This document shows, in pieces, positions 26,947-36,615 of a DNA stretch of 64,000 bases (the first letter of the stretch is position 1; the number at the start of each line of letters is the position of its first letter). The DNA comes from Anaerolineales bacterium (GTDB taxonomy: Bacteria; Chloroflexota; Anaerolineae; Anaerolineales; UBA4823). The stretch covers positions 136,499 to 200,498 of the forward strand of contig PQAL01000036.1 in NCBI GenBank assembly GCA_003105035.1, written 5' to 3'. Made by a program: the position numbers and the translations under genes. Below the pieces are notes generated by a model, which had not been told where the DNA came from, searched no databases, and saw only the letters and a program-made list of their open reading frames with translations.

Positions 26947-27588
26947 ATGGAAACCATTCTCTACCGGATTTTCGCAGATGTGCTGCACGGCAACCATAAA
27001 GATACTGTAAGTGATGTAAGATCTGCCTTAAACCAGGGTGTGCTTCCATTATTGATACTAAATCAGGGGATGATTGCAGCCATGCAGGAAGTTGGGCGGT
27101 TGTTCGAAGCTGGTGAGTATTACGTTCCCGAGATGCTCGTTTCTGCCCGGGCAATGCAGGCCGGTATGAGCGTGCTCAAGCCATACATATCTGATCAGGA
27201 TGCACACCCATCTGGAAAAGTTGTGCTTGGCACGGTATCAGGCGATTACCATGATATCGGCAAGAATCTGGTTAAAATGATGCTGGAAGGCTCCGGATTC
27301 GAAGTCATCGATCTGGGTGTGGATGTAAATGCGAAGACTTTTGTTAGCGGAGTAGCAATGCATCAAGCCGATATCCTGGCGATGTCAGCCCTGATCAACT
27401 CCACCATGCCACACATGCGCCCGGTCATTGAAGCTCTGGAAGAATCCGGCATCCGTGAGCGGGTAAAGGTCCTGGTGGGGGGAGCACCTGTCTCTGAAAC
27501 ATTTGCCCACCAGATTGGAGCCGATGCTTATGCGCCGGATGCCAGCCGGGCAGCTTCCACAGCGAAATCGCTTCTGGCCCTCCGCTAA
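26947..27588 (+). CDS. Corrinoid (B12-binding) protein of the MtaC/MtbC/MttC type
   Basis: 213 residues: an N-terminal helical cap (about 1-85; MQEVGRLFEAGEYYVPEMLV) and a Rossmann-like cobalamin domain with GTVSGDYHDIGKNLV, whose Asp-x-His-x-x-Gly supplies the lower cobalt-ligand His. MSALINSTMPHMRPVIEAL and VLVGGAPVSETFA complete the family pattern. Such proteins carry a methyl group between a substrate-specific methyltransferase and an acceptor. It lies three bases after lacZ inside a glycoside hydrolase cluster, an unusual location, and no methyltransferase is adjacent; the nearest candidate is the UroD-like gene at 12617. Confidence 0.88.
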   Translation: METILYRIFADVLHGNHKDTVSDVRSALNQGVLPLLILNQGMIAAMQEVGRLFEAGEYYVPEMLVSARAMQAGMSVLKPYISDQDAHPSGKVVLGTVSGDYHDIGKNLVKMMLEGSGFEVIDLGVDVNAKTFVSGVAMHQADILAMSALINSTMPHMRPVIEALEESGIRERVKVLVGGAPVSETFAHQIGADAYAPDASRAASTAKSLLALR

Positions 27589-27658
27589 TAAGGGTGTGAA
27601 TAGAGATAGATTTGGGAACATTCGGGGAAACTCATCGTTCATATATGGAGAGTCGATC

Positions 27659-30600
27659 ATGTCGCTAAGCAAGGAATGGCTGAACCGCATCACCCATTGG
27701 AATAACGCCCTTTGGCAGATCTGTTATGAGCCTTTGCAAACCCTTGAGCTGAGTGGATTCGTCACCCGAAAGCAGCTTACGGCGGAGCAGGCACTTATGC
27801 ACAAATTTCACTCCATGCCCCTGGGCACTGCCTGGGGGGCAAAATGGGAATACGGCTGGTTCCAGTGTGAGTTCAGTTTACCTGATAGGGCAGCGGGGAG
27901 GCGGATTGTTCTGTACATGAACCCGGCAGCCAAATCTCCGGAGGATGGTGAGTGCCTAGTTTGGGTCAACGGAAAAGTAGCTGGAGCTTTTGGATGGGCA
28001 AAACGTGAGCTAACCCTCACCAGGAATGGCATTCCCGGGGCAAAATACGCTATCCTGGCAGAAGCCTATGCCGGGCATGGCCCTTTTGGCACCCACGACG
28101 TCCCCGTCATGGGCGGAGGCCCGGTGAGATACGGACATCCACCCTTCCCCGAGATTGGTAACACACAGTGTGTGGTCGGTAGCACAAGCTTTGGTATCTG
28201 GAGAGAGCAGGCTTACCAGCTAGCTTTGGATTTCACCACCCTGTTCGAGCTACGTAACAGGCTTGACCATGCTTCATTGCGAGTCTCGGAAATTGACCAG
28301 GGTTTGAAGGATGTCACCCTGCTAATCGACCTCGAGCTGCCTGAGCCGGAAATGCTGGAGACCATCAATTTCGGCCGTGAGAGATTACACGCTTTGCTCG
28401 CCAGTATTAACGGCTCTACCGCCCCCACCTTATTCGCCTTTGGGCATGCGCATATCGATGTCGCTTGGCTCTGGCCGTGGGCGGAGACAGACCGGAAGAT
28501 TGCTCGCACGGTCAGTAATCAGCTCGCCTTGATGGAAGAATATCCGGATTACCGTTTCCTCCAATCACAACCTCAGCTTTATCTCATGTTGAAGAGCCAT
28601 TACCCCGAATTATACGAACGCCTCAAACAGGCTGTTCTGACAGGCAAGGTAATCGCTGATGGAGCCATGTGGGTCGAAGCTGATACCAACATCACGGGGG
28701 GTGAAAGCCTGATCCGCCAGATCATGTATGCCAAGCAGTTCTTTAAGCAGGAGTTCAACCTGAATATGGAGGTGATGTGGCTGCCCGATGTATTCGGTTA
28801 CACCGGTTCCCTTCCCCAGATCCTCCTCCAAAGTGGATGCACCAGCTTTGCAACCCAAAAGATCGCCTGGATTTATCATGGAGGCGATCCGTTCCCATAC
28901 ACGACATTTCTTTGGGAAGGGATTGATGGCTCTGTCATCCCAACCCATATTTTCTCGGATTACAACAGTGAGACACGACCCAGCAGCTTGCTCGACCGTT
29001 GGGAAGGTCGTTTACAGAAAGATGGCATCCGCTCGATGTTATTACCCTTCGGTTGGGGTGATGGAGGTGGTGGCCCTACCCGTGACCACCTGGAATTCCT
29101 GGCTCGTGCTAAGGATCTGGAAGGCTTGCCCAGGGTCAGACTGTCTTCCCCATCAAAATTCTTTGCCGATCTAAAACAACAAGGCCTTCCTAAAGAACGG
29201 TATGTGGGTGAGCTGTATTTCCAGGCTCACCGCGGTACCTTCACAACCCAGGCACGCACGAAAAAACTTAATCGTCAAAGTGAAATTGCCTTAAGGGAGG
29301 CTGAGCTTTGGGGCTCAATTGCCTATATCCTGAATGGGTATCGTTTTACATCAATAGAGCTAAAACCTTCGTGGCTTAAGCTACTGCTCAATCAATTCCA
29401 TGATATCCTGCCGGGTTCATCAATTCACCGGGTTTATGAAGAAGCCGAGGCAGCCTTCTCACAGGTGATCTCTTCTACTAAAACTTCTACACGATCCTCC
29501 CAGATCTCATTGATCCCCACGAAGACGCCTGGCTTTTTCACGATTTTTAATTCGCTATCCTGGGAACGAAAAGCACTCATAGAAACATCACAAGGTGTTT
29601 TTGAGGTGATCGTGCCAGCTTGCGGTTGGACAACGGTAAATGAAGGCACAAGCCAGCCCAAGAGTTTCCAGAATGGGCGGGTGAAAACAACCCGCACCAG
29701 TCTCGAGAACGAATTTCTAACCGCTACTTTTAATGACAAAGGTGAGCTGGTCAGCCTTCTAGATAAAGAAACACATATGGAGCTGTTGACAGGTCCCGGG
29801 AACCGCTTCTGTCTGTATAAAGACATCCCTGCTCGGTTTGATGCCTGGGATATCGACAGTATGACCGAAGCTTTGCTCATGACCACTGACGAACCGGTGA
29901 GCCTGGAAGTTTTGGCGGCAGAACCATACATTGGCAAGTTGAAGCTCAGTCGCAAGCTCCACAATTCAACCATCTCCCAGGTTATTAGCCTAGAAAGCGG
30001 AAAACGGGTCATCAAATTTGAGACCGCCGTCGACTGGCAGGAAAGCCACAAACTGCTCAAGGTAGCCTTTCCGGTTAATTTCCACGCCAATGAGGCCATC
30101 CACGAGATCCAATTTGGCCATATCCGCAGGCCAAACCACCGATCCCGCCCGTTTGATGCTGATCGTTTCGAAGTGTGTAATCACAAGTGGAGCGCCCTGG
30201 CAGAGGAGAATCGTGGAATTGCTATCCTGAATGATTCAAAATATGGCATCAACGTGCTCGGCAACATCATGAACCTCACCCTTCTGAAATCTGCCCTGGC
30301 ACCTGATCCTCTCGCCGATAAAGGACATCAAACCTTTACCTATGCCCTCTATTCCTGGAATGGAAGTTTTGGAGAGAGCGAAGTGGTCAAGGAAGCGTAT
30401 GAATTGAATAATCCAATAAGCCAGCTGCCAGGTGCGGCTGGTGAGGTATCATGTTTCAAATTAGATGTTTCGAATGTTATTCTTGAAACAGTCAAACTGG
30501 CTGAAGATGGCTCAGGTGACCTTATCCTGCGATTATATGAATGCAAGCGTAACCACACCCGCTGCAGCCTGGTAACCACACTTCCTGTACAGGACGCCAC

Positions 30601-30727
30601 GCAGACTGACATGCTGGAAAGATTTCAATCGACGTGCGACATAACACAGGGTAAAATCGAGCTAGAATTTCATCCTTTCGAGATCAAAACCTTGCGTCTT
30701 TCGATGGTAAACCAAGAGCATGAATGA
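27659..30727 (+). CDS. Alpha-mannosidase, GH38
   Basis: 1022 residues from the ATG at 27659, which has GGAG eight bases upstream; an in-frame ATG at 27503 lies inside the corrinoid gene. GHAHIDVAWLWPWAET carries the zinc-binding His and Asp, MWLPDVFGYTGSLPQIL the nucleophile Asp, and LLPFGWGDGGGGPT the next conserved block; KPSWLKLLLNQFHDILPGSS leads to the beta-sandwich domains. These are characteristic of cytoplasmic bacterial/Ams1-type GH38 enzymes, which trim alpha-mannosides from oligosaccharides. Last gene of the glycan cluster; rluB follows 33 bases later and may be read through. Confidence 0.92.
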   Translation: MSLSKEWLNRITHWNNALWQICYEPLQTLELSGFVTRKQLTAEQALMHKFHSMPLGTAWGAKWEYGWFQCEFSLPDRAAGRRIVLYMNPAAKSPEDGECLVWVNGKVAGAFGWAKRELTLTRNGIPGAKYAILAEAYAGHGPFGTHDVPVMGGGPVRYGHPPFPEIGNTQCVVGSTSFGIWREQAYQLALDFTTLFELRNRLDHASLRVSEIDQGLKDVTLLIDLELPEPEMLETINFGRERLHALLASINGSTAPTLFAFGHAHIDVAWLWPWAETDRKIARTVSNQLALMEEYPDYRFLQSQPQLYLMLKSHYPELYERLKQAVLTGKVIADGAMWVEADTNITGGESLIRQIMYAKQFFKQEFNLNMEVMWLPDVFGYTGSLPQILLQSGCTSFATQKIAWIYHGGDPFPYTTFLWEGIDGSVIPTHIFSDYNSETRPSSLLDRWEGRLQKDGIRSMLLPFGWGDGGGGPTRDHLEFLARAKDLEGLPRVRLSSPSKFFADLKQQGLPKERYVGELYFQAHRGTFTTQARTKKLNRQSEIALREAELWGSIAYILNGYRFTSIELKPSWLKLLLNQFHDILPGSSIHRVYEEAEAAFSQVISSTKTSTRSSQISLIPTKTPGFFTIFNSLSWERKALIETSQGVFEVIVPACGWTTVNEGTSQPKSFQNGRVKTTRTSLENEFLTATFNDKGELVSLLDKETHMELLTGPGNRFCLYKDIPARFDAWDIDSMTEALLMTTDEPVSLEVLAAEPYIGKLKLSRKLHNSTISQVISLESGKRVIKFETAVDWQESHKLLKVAFPVNFHANEAIHEIQFGHIRRPNHRSRPFDADRFEVCNHKWSALAEENRGIAILNDSKYGINVLGNIMNLTLLKSALAPDPLADKGHQTFTYALYSWNGSFGESEVVKEAYELNNPISQLPGAAGEVSCFKLDVSNVILETVKLAEDGSGDLILRLYECKRNHTRCSLVTTLPVQDATQTDMLERFQSTCDITQGKIELEFHPFEIKTLRLSMVNQEHE

Positions 30728-30760
30728 TGAAATTCAGAATGATACGAGGACAATGCTCAT

Positions 30761-31555
30761 ATGAAGGAAAGATTACAGAAATTGCTCGCTGCCGCAGGCT
30801 ATGGTTCACGACGCTCCTGCGAAGCTCTGATTCTGGCTGGCAGGGTGACGGTTAATGGCGAAACTGCCCAATTAGGGTCAAAAGCTGATATCGCTGAAGA
30901 TCAAGTTAAGCTGGATGGTAAGTTGATCAAGCGGCCAGAAGCAAACCAGTACATCGCTTTATACAAACCTCGTGGGGTTATATCTGCAGTCACTTCACCC
31001 GATGCTCGCCCCACGATACGTGACCTCGTGCCGCTCGAAGGCACTTTATATCCTGTGGGACGTCTCGATGCAGACAGTGAAGGGTTGATCCTCCTGACCA
31101 ACGATGGTGACCTGGCCAATCAGCTCACCCATCCCCGCTACGGGCACGAGAAAGAGTATCGCGTGCTCGTCGCCCGTCATCCAGATGAAAAACAACTTAC
31201 CGCCTGGCGCCACGGAGTGGTGCTTGAAGACGGCTATCGCAGTGCACCCGCCCAGGTTGATATTGAAGCTAATTCCGGTAAAGGGACCTGGTTGATAGTA
31301 ACCATGAAGGAGGGTCGCAAACGCCAGATACGTGATACCTGCCGCCAGATTGGCTTACCGGTAGTCACGATCATCAGGGTGAGGATTGGTCGTTTGCGAC
31401 TTGGCAGCTTGAAGGCTGGTGAGTGGCGCAAGTTGACTGAAAACGAAATAAATTCCCTGAAAAAACCCGTTGATTCAAAAAGTGTTCACAAACCAGCTGG
31501 TAAACAAAACACCCGACGCCCAATCCAGCATATCAAGAAGACTAAAAACGGGTAA
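30761..31555 (+). CDS. rluB: RsuA/RluB-family pseudouridine synthase
   Basis: 264 residues. An N-terminal S4 RNA-binding domain (RLQKLLAAAGYGSRRSCEAL) is followed by the catalytic domain with YPVGRLDADSEGLILLTNDG, containing the catalytic Asp, and KEGRKRQIRDTCRQIGLPV. The C-terminal 30 residues are basic and disordered-looking (Lys/Arg-rich). The enzyme isomerises a uridine in rRNA; RluB (23S U2605) is the likeliest assignment but RluE/RluF/RsuA cannot be excluded by eye. GAGGA lies upstream of the ATG at suboptimal spacing. The 150-base gap downstream (31556-31705) holds no further gene. Confidence 0.85.
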   Translation: MKERLQKLLAAAGYGSRRSCEALILAGRVTVNGETAQLGSKADIAEDQVKLDGKLIKRPEANQYIALYKPRGVISAVTSPDARPTIRDLVPLEGTLYPVGRLDADSEGLILLTNDGDLANQLTHPRYGHEKEYRVLVARHPDEKQLTAWRHGVVLEDGYRSAPAQVDIEANSGKGTWLIVTMKEGRKRQIRDTCRQIGLPVVTIIRVRIGRLRLGSLKAGEWRKLTENEINSLKKPVDSKSVHKPAGKQNTRRPIQHIKKTKNG

Positions 31556-31705
31556 TTTTTGTTGATATGCTTTAATATCATGCCTTCCTGTTATATGGCA
31601 CACACTCTCATCGACCATACACAAGGTTTACCGCACGGATATGTAGACCCATGGTAAATGAGTTACAATATGCCCGTTTAATGAATAGTGTAGTGAGGAG
31701 TACGA

Positions 31706-34700
31706 ATGGAAACACCCGTCAGTGCATCGCCAGAAGTGAATCCATCCTGGTTGGATCTTAAGCTATTTCGTTCACCGATCATTAGTCTTGAGAAATTGCT
31801 ATTTGCGCTCATCCTGATCATTGCAATATTTACCCGGCTGTACATGCTTGAGCCACGGGTCATGAGCCATGATGAGACTTCGCATACTTATTTCTCCTGG
31901 CTCTTTTATAAAGGTGATGGCTATGCGCACGACCCGGTTACCCATGGACCATTCCAATTTCATATCGTCGCCCTCTCCTACTTCCTTTTTGGGGATAGCG
32001 ATACCACTGCCCGTATACCTGCAGCTTTATTCAGTATTGCCACCGTGGCGTTCATGTGGGCTTACCGCAGATATTTAGGTCGCGCTGGCGCTCTCGTAGC
32101 GGCACTCTTGCTAACAATTTCCCCTTATATCCTCTATTATGGGCGTTATGTGCGTAACGAAGCCTTTGTGGCGTTTTATGCTGTGGTGATGCTGTGGGCC
32201 ATCTTACGCTATCTCGACACTGGGAAATATAAATACCTTTATGTCTTAACCGCGGTTGTCGTTCTCCATTTCACCACTAAAGAAACCTCATTTATTTATG
32301 TTGCACAGGCATTGTTGTTCCTGGTTGGTTTCCTTGTTTATCGTCTGATGCGCAGAGACTGGAAGCTCCCCAATCAAAAAGCGTCATTTATCACGGCACT
32401 GGGATCAGCCCTAGTATTCCTTTCCTCAGGGATTTTGATCAGATATTTAAGCTCCAAGGTCATAACCACTGGCCTTGAAGAACCGAAGTATCCATTCTTT
32501 GCTGCAATCCCACCTTGGATTAGCCTGGTTTTGATTGCCATTGGTGTGGTTGGAATTACTGCTGCTTTGTACCTGGTAATCAGTGGGCTTGGCTTGAAGC
32601 GAATCCGCCAGGAGCGCTCATTTGATCTGCTCATGCTCCTGGGTACCCTGGTGTTACCCCAACTATCCGCGTTCGCCATCAGTGCGGTAGGATGGACCAT
32701 CCCTGTCAATGCGGCTGAAGTCCGTGCCCTGACCTTAACCGATATGGTCCACATGGCACTGATTGTCGTGCCGATCATTCTTATCTCCATCGTTTTGGGT
32801 TTGTGGTGGAACTGGCGTCAATGGCTGATCAATGCTGGTATCTGGTATGCCATCTATATTGTGCTATACACCAGTATGTTTACCAATGGCGCCGGATTTT
32901 TTACCGGATTGGTTGGATCACTTGGTTATTGGCTCGAACAACAGTCAGTCAACCGTGGTGACCAGCCTCTTTATTATTACATGTTGATCCAGATACCAAT
33001 TTACGAATTCCTGCCTGCCATCGGCACAGTACTCGGAGTCCTCCTCGCCGTCCTGGGACGAAAAACTGTTCCAGATGCATTATTCCTGGATGAAACCGAG
33101 ACGCCGGAAGCAAACCCTTCCCTAGTCGTCGCTGATGCTGTTGAAGATCTGCCAGCGGATTCAGAGCCTATACCATCTCAAGCTAGCACAGACGGTGAAC
33201 TGCCTCCTATTGAATTCGATACTCCGGTGACTGGTATATTGATCTTCTGGGTCATCACCAGCCTGTTAGCATACACAGTTGCCGGCGAAAAAATGCCCTG
33301 GCTCACTGTGCACATCACCCTGCCGATGATCCTCCTCTCCGGTTGGTCAATCGGGTACCTGATCGATACAACGGATTGGTCTAGCTTCAAGGAGAAGAAA
33401 GGCTGGTTGGTATTCGCCCTCCTGCTCGTATTCCTTCCTGCCCTCATCAGTGCGATCCGCATTCTATTTGGCGTAAATCCACCTTTTTCCGGGAAAACGC
33501 TGGAGCAGCTGTCGGCTACGAGCGGTTTCGTCATCGCAGTCATCGCCACCCTTGCCAGTGGGATTGGTCTGATCATGCTCACCCGTAACTGGCCTGGAAG
33601 ATTGGTACGGCGCAGTCTAGCTTTTGCGTTTTTTGGGCTATTAGTTGTCCTGACTGCACGTGCTGCATTCACAGCTTCCTACACAAATTATGATCTTGCT
33701 AAGGAATATCTGGTATACGCCCATTCTGCTCCGGGAGATAAAATAGCCCTGCAGCAGATCACTGATATCTCCCGCCGGCTAACTGGCGGGCTTGATATCA
33801 CGGTAGCCTATGATGATAAGACTACCTACCCGTTCTGGTGGTATCTGCGAAATTTCACCAACCAGCGTTACTATGGCAATGCACCCACGCGTGACCTGAG
33901 AGATGTCCCATTAATCCTGGTCGGGCAGGATAATTACGGCAAGATCGAGCCGGTAGTTGGCCAGGCATACGACAAGTTCGAGTATAGTCGTATCTGGTGG
34001 CCGAATATGGATTATTTCAACCTCACCTGGGAACGCATCTGGAATGCCATCACGGACCCACAGATGCGCGAAGCACTTTTCCAGATCTGGCTTTACCGCG
34101 ATTACACTCTATATGGTCAGCTCACCGGTGAAGATACCAGTCTGCAAAACTGGAGCCCCTCTGAAAAATTCAGGTTATATATCCGCAAAGACGTGGTCGC
34201 ACAATTATGGGATTATGGATCGACCACCAGCGCAACCACGCCTGTCCAGGCTGACCCATATGAGGGCAAACAGCTTTCAACCAGCGCCGACCAGGTGTAT
34301 GGCACCGCAGGCGTAGAACCAGGTCAGTTCAAGACTCCGCGTGATGTTGCCCTGGCAACGGATGGTTCGCTGTATGTGGCTGATAGCTTTAACAACCGCA
34401 TTCAGCATCTTGCTGCGGATGGCAGCGTGATCAAGGTATGGGGTTCCTTTGCTGATGTCTCGAAGGGCGATGCCCCCGGAGGTACCTTTTATGAGCCGTG
34501 GGGAATTGCTGTTGGCCCCGATGGCTCGGTCTATGTTACCGATACCTGGAACCACCGCATCCAAAAATTCACTGCAGATGGCCAATTTTCCTTGATGTGG
34601 GGTTATTTCGGCCAGGCCGATACCCCCTTTGCCATCTGGGGACCACGTGATATTGCTATCGATGCTCAAGGGCAAGTATTTATCACCGACACAGGCAACA

Positions 34701-35170
34701 AACGTATCGTAGTATATGATGAGAACGGTAACTATATCACCCAATTTGGCTCCGTTGGCCTCGGGTTGGGTCAGTTTGATGAGCCAGTCGGTGTGGCACT
34801 GGACAAGGATGGCCTGGTGTATGTCACCGACACCTGGAACCAACGCATCCAGGTCTTTGCAGCTGACGCAAGCGGAAATTATATTGCCTCAAATAGCTGG
34901 GAAGTCGTTGCCTGGTACGGACAGTCGCTGGATAATAAACCGTATATCGCCGTGGACGAGCAGGGAAACCTGTACACAACTGATCCTGAGGGATATCGCG
35001 TACTTCATTTTACTACCTCGGGTACGTTTGTTAATTATTTTGGTGATTACGGTGTGGGTACAGATCAATTCAACCTGCCAACTGGGATCGTCACCGATGG
35101 TAAAGGTGGGGTTTGGATCGCCGATGCTGGAAATAATCGCATCATGCATTTTTCACTACCAAGCCAATAA
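31706..35170 (+). CDS. GT-C membrane glycosyltransferase (TIGR03663/ArnT-like) fused to NHL-repeat propeller
   Basis: 1154 residues. About 700 N-terminal residues contain many membrane segments; the first loop has MSHDETSHTYFSWLFYKG, an acidic motif typical of GT-C transferases that use polyprenyl-phosphate sugars, followed by GPFQFHIVALSYFLFGDSD. A periplasmic-type region follows (about 700-855). From about residue 860 to the end are six NHL-type blades with repeated FKTPRDVALATDGSLYVADS/NNRIQ-like units. A strong GAGGAG precedes the ATG. The family is predicted to glycosylate proteins or lipids at the membrane; the propeller outside may bind the acceptor. Followed by a terminator. Confidence 0.85.
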   Translation: METPVSASPEVNPSWLDLKLFRSPIISLEKLLFALILIIAIFTRLYMLEPRVMSHDETSHTYFSWLFYKGDGYAHDPVTHGPFQFHIVALSYFLFGDSDTTARIPAALFSIATVAFMWAYRRYLGRAGALVAALLLTISPYILYYGRYVRNEAFVAFYAVVMLWAILRYLDTGKYKYLYVLTAVVVLHFTTKETSFIYVAQALLFLVGFLVYRLMRRDWKLPNQKASFITALGSALVFLSSGILIRYLSSKVITTGLEEPKYPFFAAIPPWISLVLIAIGVVGITAALYLVISGLGLKRIRQERSFDLLMLLGTLVLPQLSAFAISAVGWTIPVNAAEVRALTLTDMVHMALIVVPIILISIVLGLWWNWRQWLINAGIWYAIYIVLYTSMFTNGAGFFTGLVGSLGYWLEQQSVNRGDQPLYYYMLIQIPIYEFLPAIGTVLGVLLAVLGRKTVPDALFLDETETPEANPSLVVADAVEDLPADSEPIPSQASTDGELPPIEFDTPVTGILIFWVITSLLAYTVAGEKMPWLTVHITLPMILLSGWSIGYLIDTTDWSSFKEKKGWLVFALLLVFLPALISAIRILFGVNPPFSGKTLEQLSATSGFVIAVIATLASGIGLIMLTRNWPGRLVRRSLAFAFFGLLVVLTARAAFTASYTNYDLAKEYLVYAHSAPGDKIALQQITDISRRLTGGLDITVAYDDKTTYPFWWYLRNFTNQRYYGNAPTRDLRDVPLILVGQDNYGKIEPVVGQAYDKFEYSRIWWPNMDYFNLTWERIWNAITDPQMREALFQIWLYRDYTLYGQLTGEDTSLQNWSPSEKFRLYIRKDVVAQLWDYGSTTSATTPVQADPYEGKQLSTSADQVYGTAGVEPGQFKTPRDVALATDGSLYVADSFNNRIQHLAADGSVIKVWGSFADVSKGDAPGGTFYEPWGIAVGPDGSVYVTDTWNHRIQKFTADGQFSLMWGYFGQADTPFAIWGPRDIAIDAQGQVFITDTGNKRIVVYDENGNYITQFGSVGLGLGQFDEPVGVALDKDGLVYVTDTWNQRIQVFAADASGNYIASNSWEVVAWYGQSLDNKPYIAVDEQGNLYTTDPEGYRVLHFTTSGTFVNYFGDYGVGTDQFNLPTGIVTDGKGGVWIADAGNNRIMHFSLPSQ

Positions 35171-35190
35171 ATTATACCGATTAACGATAC

Positions 35191-35233
35191 AATGCCCTGT
35201 GACGAACCTTAGGATCTCCCAGGGCATTTTTTT
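35191..35233 (+). terminator. Rho-independent terminator after the GT-C/NHL gene
   Basis: AATGCCCTG (35191-35199) pairs with CAGGGCATT (35220-35228), followed by a run of seven Ts. The loop is 20 bases long. The remaining bases to 35404 hold no gene that I can support. Confidence 0.75.
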
Positions 35234-35404
35234 ACTTAATCATATGTGATTTTCTGGCATCCCTGTCTCCTGAATTGATGGTCATCGAGAAATTCTGGTT
35301 AGTCCTATCCTCCATCCAGATTTTATCTACAGCGGTGATGCGAAAATAGTATATATGTGACCTCCGAGAGGTTATGTTCGTCAAACAAAGGCGGAATACC
35401 TGGG

Positions 35405-35413
35405 TGGTATAAT
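35405..35413 (+). promoter_or_regulatory. Extended -10 promoter of sucCD
   Basis: TGGTATAAT predicts initiation near 35420, a leader of about 40 bases and then a GTGAGGAG ribosome site before the ATG at 35462. No matching -35 is seen. Confidence 0.55.
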
Positions 35414-35461
35414 CACCCCGCTGGTTAATTCAAATAATCCTCATGTGAGGAGTTTTAAGGG

Positions 35462-36610
35462 ATGAAACTACACGAATACCAATCTAAACAAATATTTTCA
35501 CGCTACGGCATCCCCATCCCAAAAGGACGGGTTGCAACCACCGCTGACGAAGCACGCAGCATTGCCATCGAGCTGGGTGGGCGGGTGGTTATTAAATCGC
35601 AGGTTTTGGTAGGTGGGCGTGGCAAGGCTGGCGGTATCCGCCTGGCCAAAGACCCGCACGAAGCCGAAGATGTCGCCGCCCAAATCCTGGCGATGGAGAT
35701 CAAGGGATTGCCAGTCCGCAAGGTGCTGGTGGACGAAGCTGCAAGCATCTCCAAGGAAATATACCTGGGTATCACCAATGATCGTGCTGCCCGCAGGCCT
35801 GTCATGATGGCCTCGTCAGCAGGCGGTGTGGAGATTGAGGAAGTCGCCCGTACCACCCCTGAAAAGATCATCAAGGTGCATATTGATCCGCTCCTGGGCC
35901 TCAAAGATTATCAGGCGCGAAACATTGCAATCGGCATCGATCTACCCAAACAGCACTGGAAAGTCTTTAACCAGATCGCAGCTGGACTCTGGCGTGCCTT
36001 TCTTGATTGCGACGCCACCCTTGCTGAGATCAACCCCCTGGTCGTGACGGACAGTGGTCAGCTCATCGCCCTGGATGGCAAGATGCTGATCGACGATAAC
36101 GCCTTATTCCGCCATCCCGACCTGGCTGACCTGCGGGACCTGGACGTTGAGGCACCAGCCGAAGTGGAAGCACGCAAGTATGGCCTCACTTATATTAAAC
36201 TTGACGGGAATATCGGTTGTATGGTGAATGGGGCGGGACTGGCCATGACGACCATGGATATTATCAAGCTATTCGGCGGAGAGCCTGCTAATTTTCTTGA
36301 TATCGGCGGTGGTGCTGGCTCTGATAAGGTGGCAGCTGCGATCCGCATCATCCTTACTGATCCGAACGTAAAAGCGGTATTGTTCAATATCTTTGGCGGT
36401 ATCACCCGTGGTGATGAAGTTGCTCGAGGTATCCTGGTTGCCTTAAATGATGTCAAAACTAATATCCCCATGGTGATCCGCCTGGTCGGTACCAATGCAG
36501 AAGAAGGACGCAAGCTGCTTTCAGATGCCAACCTGATTACTGCTGAAACCTTAGCCGATGCTGCCAAAAAAGCGGTCGCAGCTGCAAAAACTGGAATAGC
36601 AGGGAGGTAA
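35462..36610 (+). CDS. sucC: Succinyl-CoA ligase (ADP-forming) subunit beta
   Basis: 382 residues, normal family length. [20 protein letters not shown] at the N-terminus begins the ATP-grasp domain; [14 protein letters not shown] lies in the nucleotide site, and [18 protein letters not shown] and [13 protein letters not shown] are the C-terminal CoA-ligase signatures. With SucD it interconverts succinyl-CoA and succinate with nucleotide phosphorylation in the TCA cycle. sucD follows five bases later. Confidence 0.96.
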   Translation: MKLHEYQSKQIFSRYGIPIPKGRVATTADEARSIAIELGGRVVIKSQVLVGGRGKAGGIRLAKDPHEAEDVAAQILAMEIKGLPVRKVLVDEAASISKEIYLGITNDRAARRPVMMASSAGGVEIEEVARTTPEKIIKVHIDPLLGLKDYQARNIAIGIDLPKQHWKVFNQIAAGLWRAFLDCDATLAEINPLVVTDSGQLIALDGKMLIDDNALFRHPDLADLRDLDVEAPAEVEARKYGLTYIKLDGNIGCMVNGAGLAMTTMDIIKLFGGEPANFLDIGGGAGSDKVAAAIRIILTDPNVKAVLFNIFGGITRGDEVARGILVALNDVKTNIPMVIRLVGTNAEEGRKLLSDANLITAETLADAAKKAVAAAKTGIAGR

Positions 36611-36615
36611 ATACA

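Noticed and set aside
27503-27658. Upstream ATG for the alpha-mannosidase
   Set aside because: Overlaps the corrinoid gene by 86 bases, adds a non-homologous stretch, and the ATG at 27659 has a good ribosome site.
29434-30099. 221-residue open frame on the minus strand
   Set aside because: Antisense shadow of the GH38 alpha-mannosidase gene; composition reflects codon complement.
34277-34843. 188-residue open frame on the minus strand
   Set aside because: Shadow of the repeated NHL coding region of the GT-C fusion gene.
35278-35349. Short frame starting ATGGTCATCGAG between the GT-C gene and sucC
   Set aside because: Only 23 codons, no ribosome site and no distinguishing composition.
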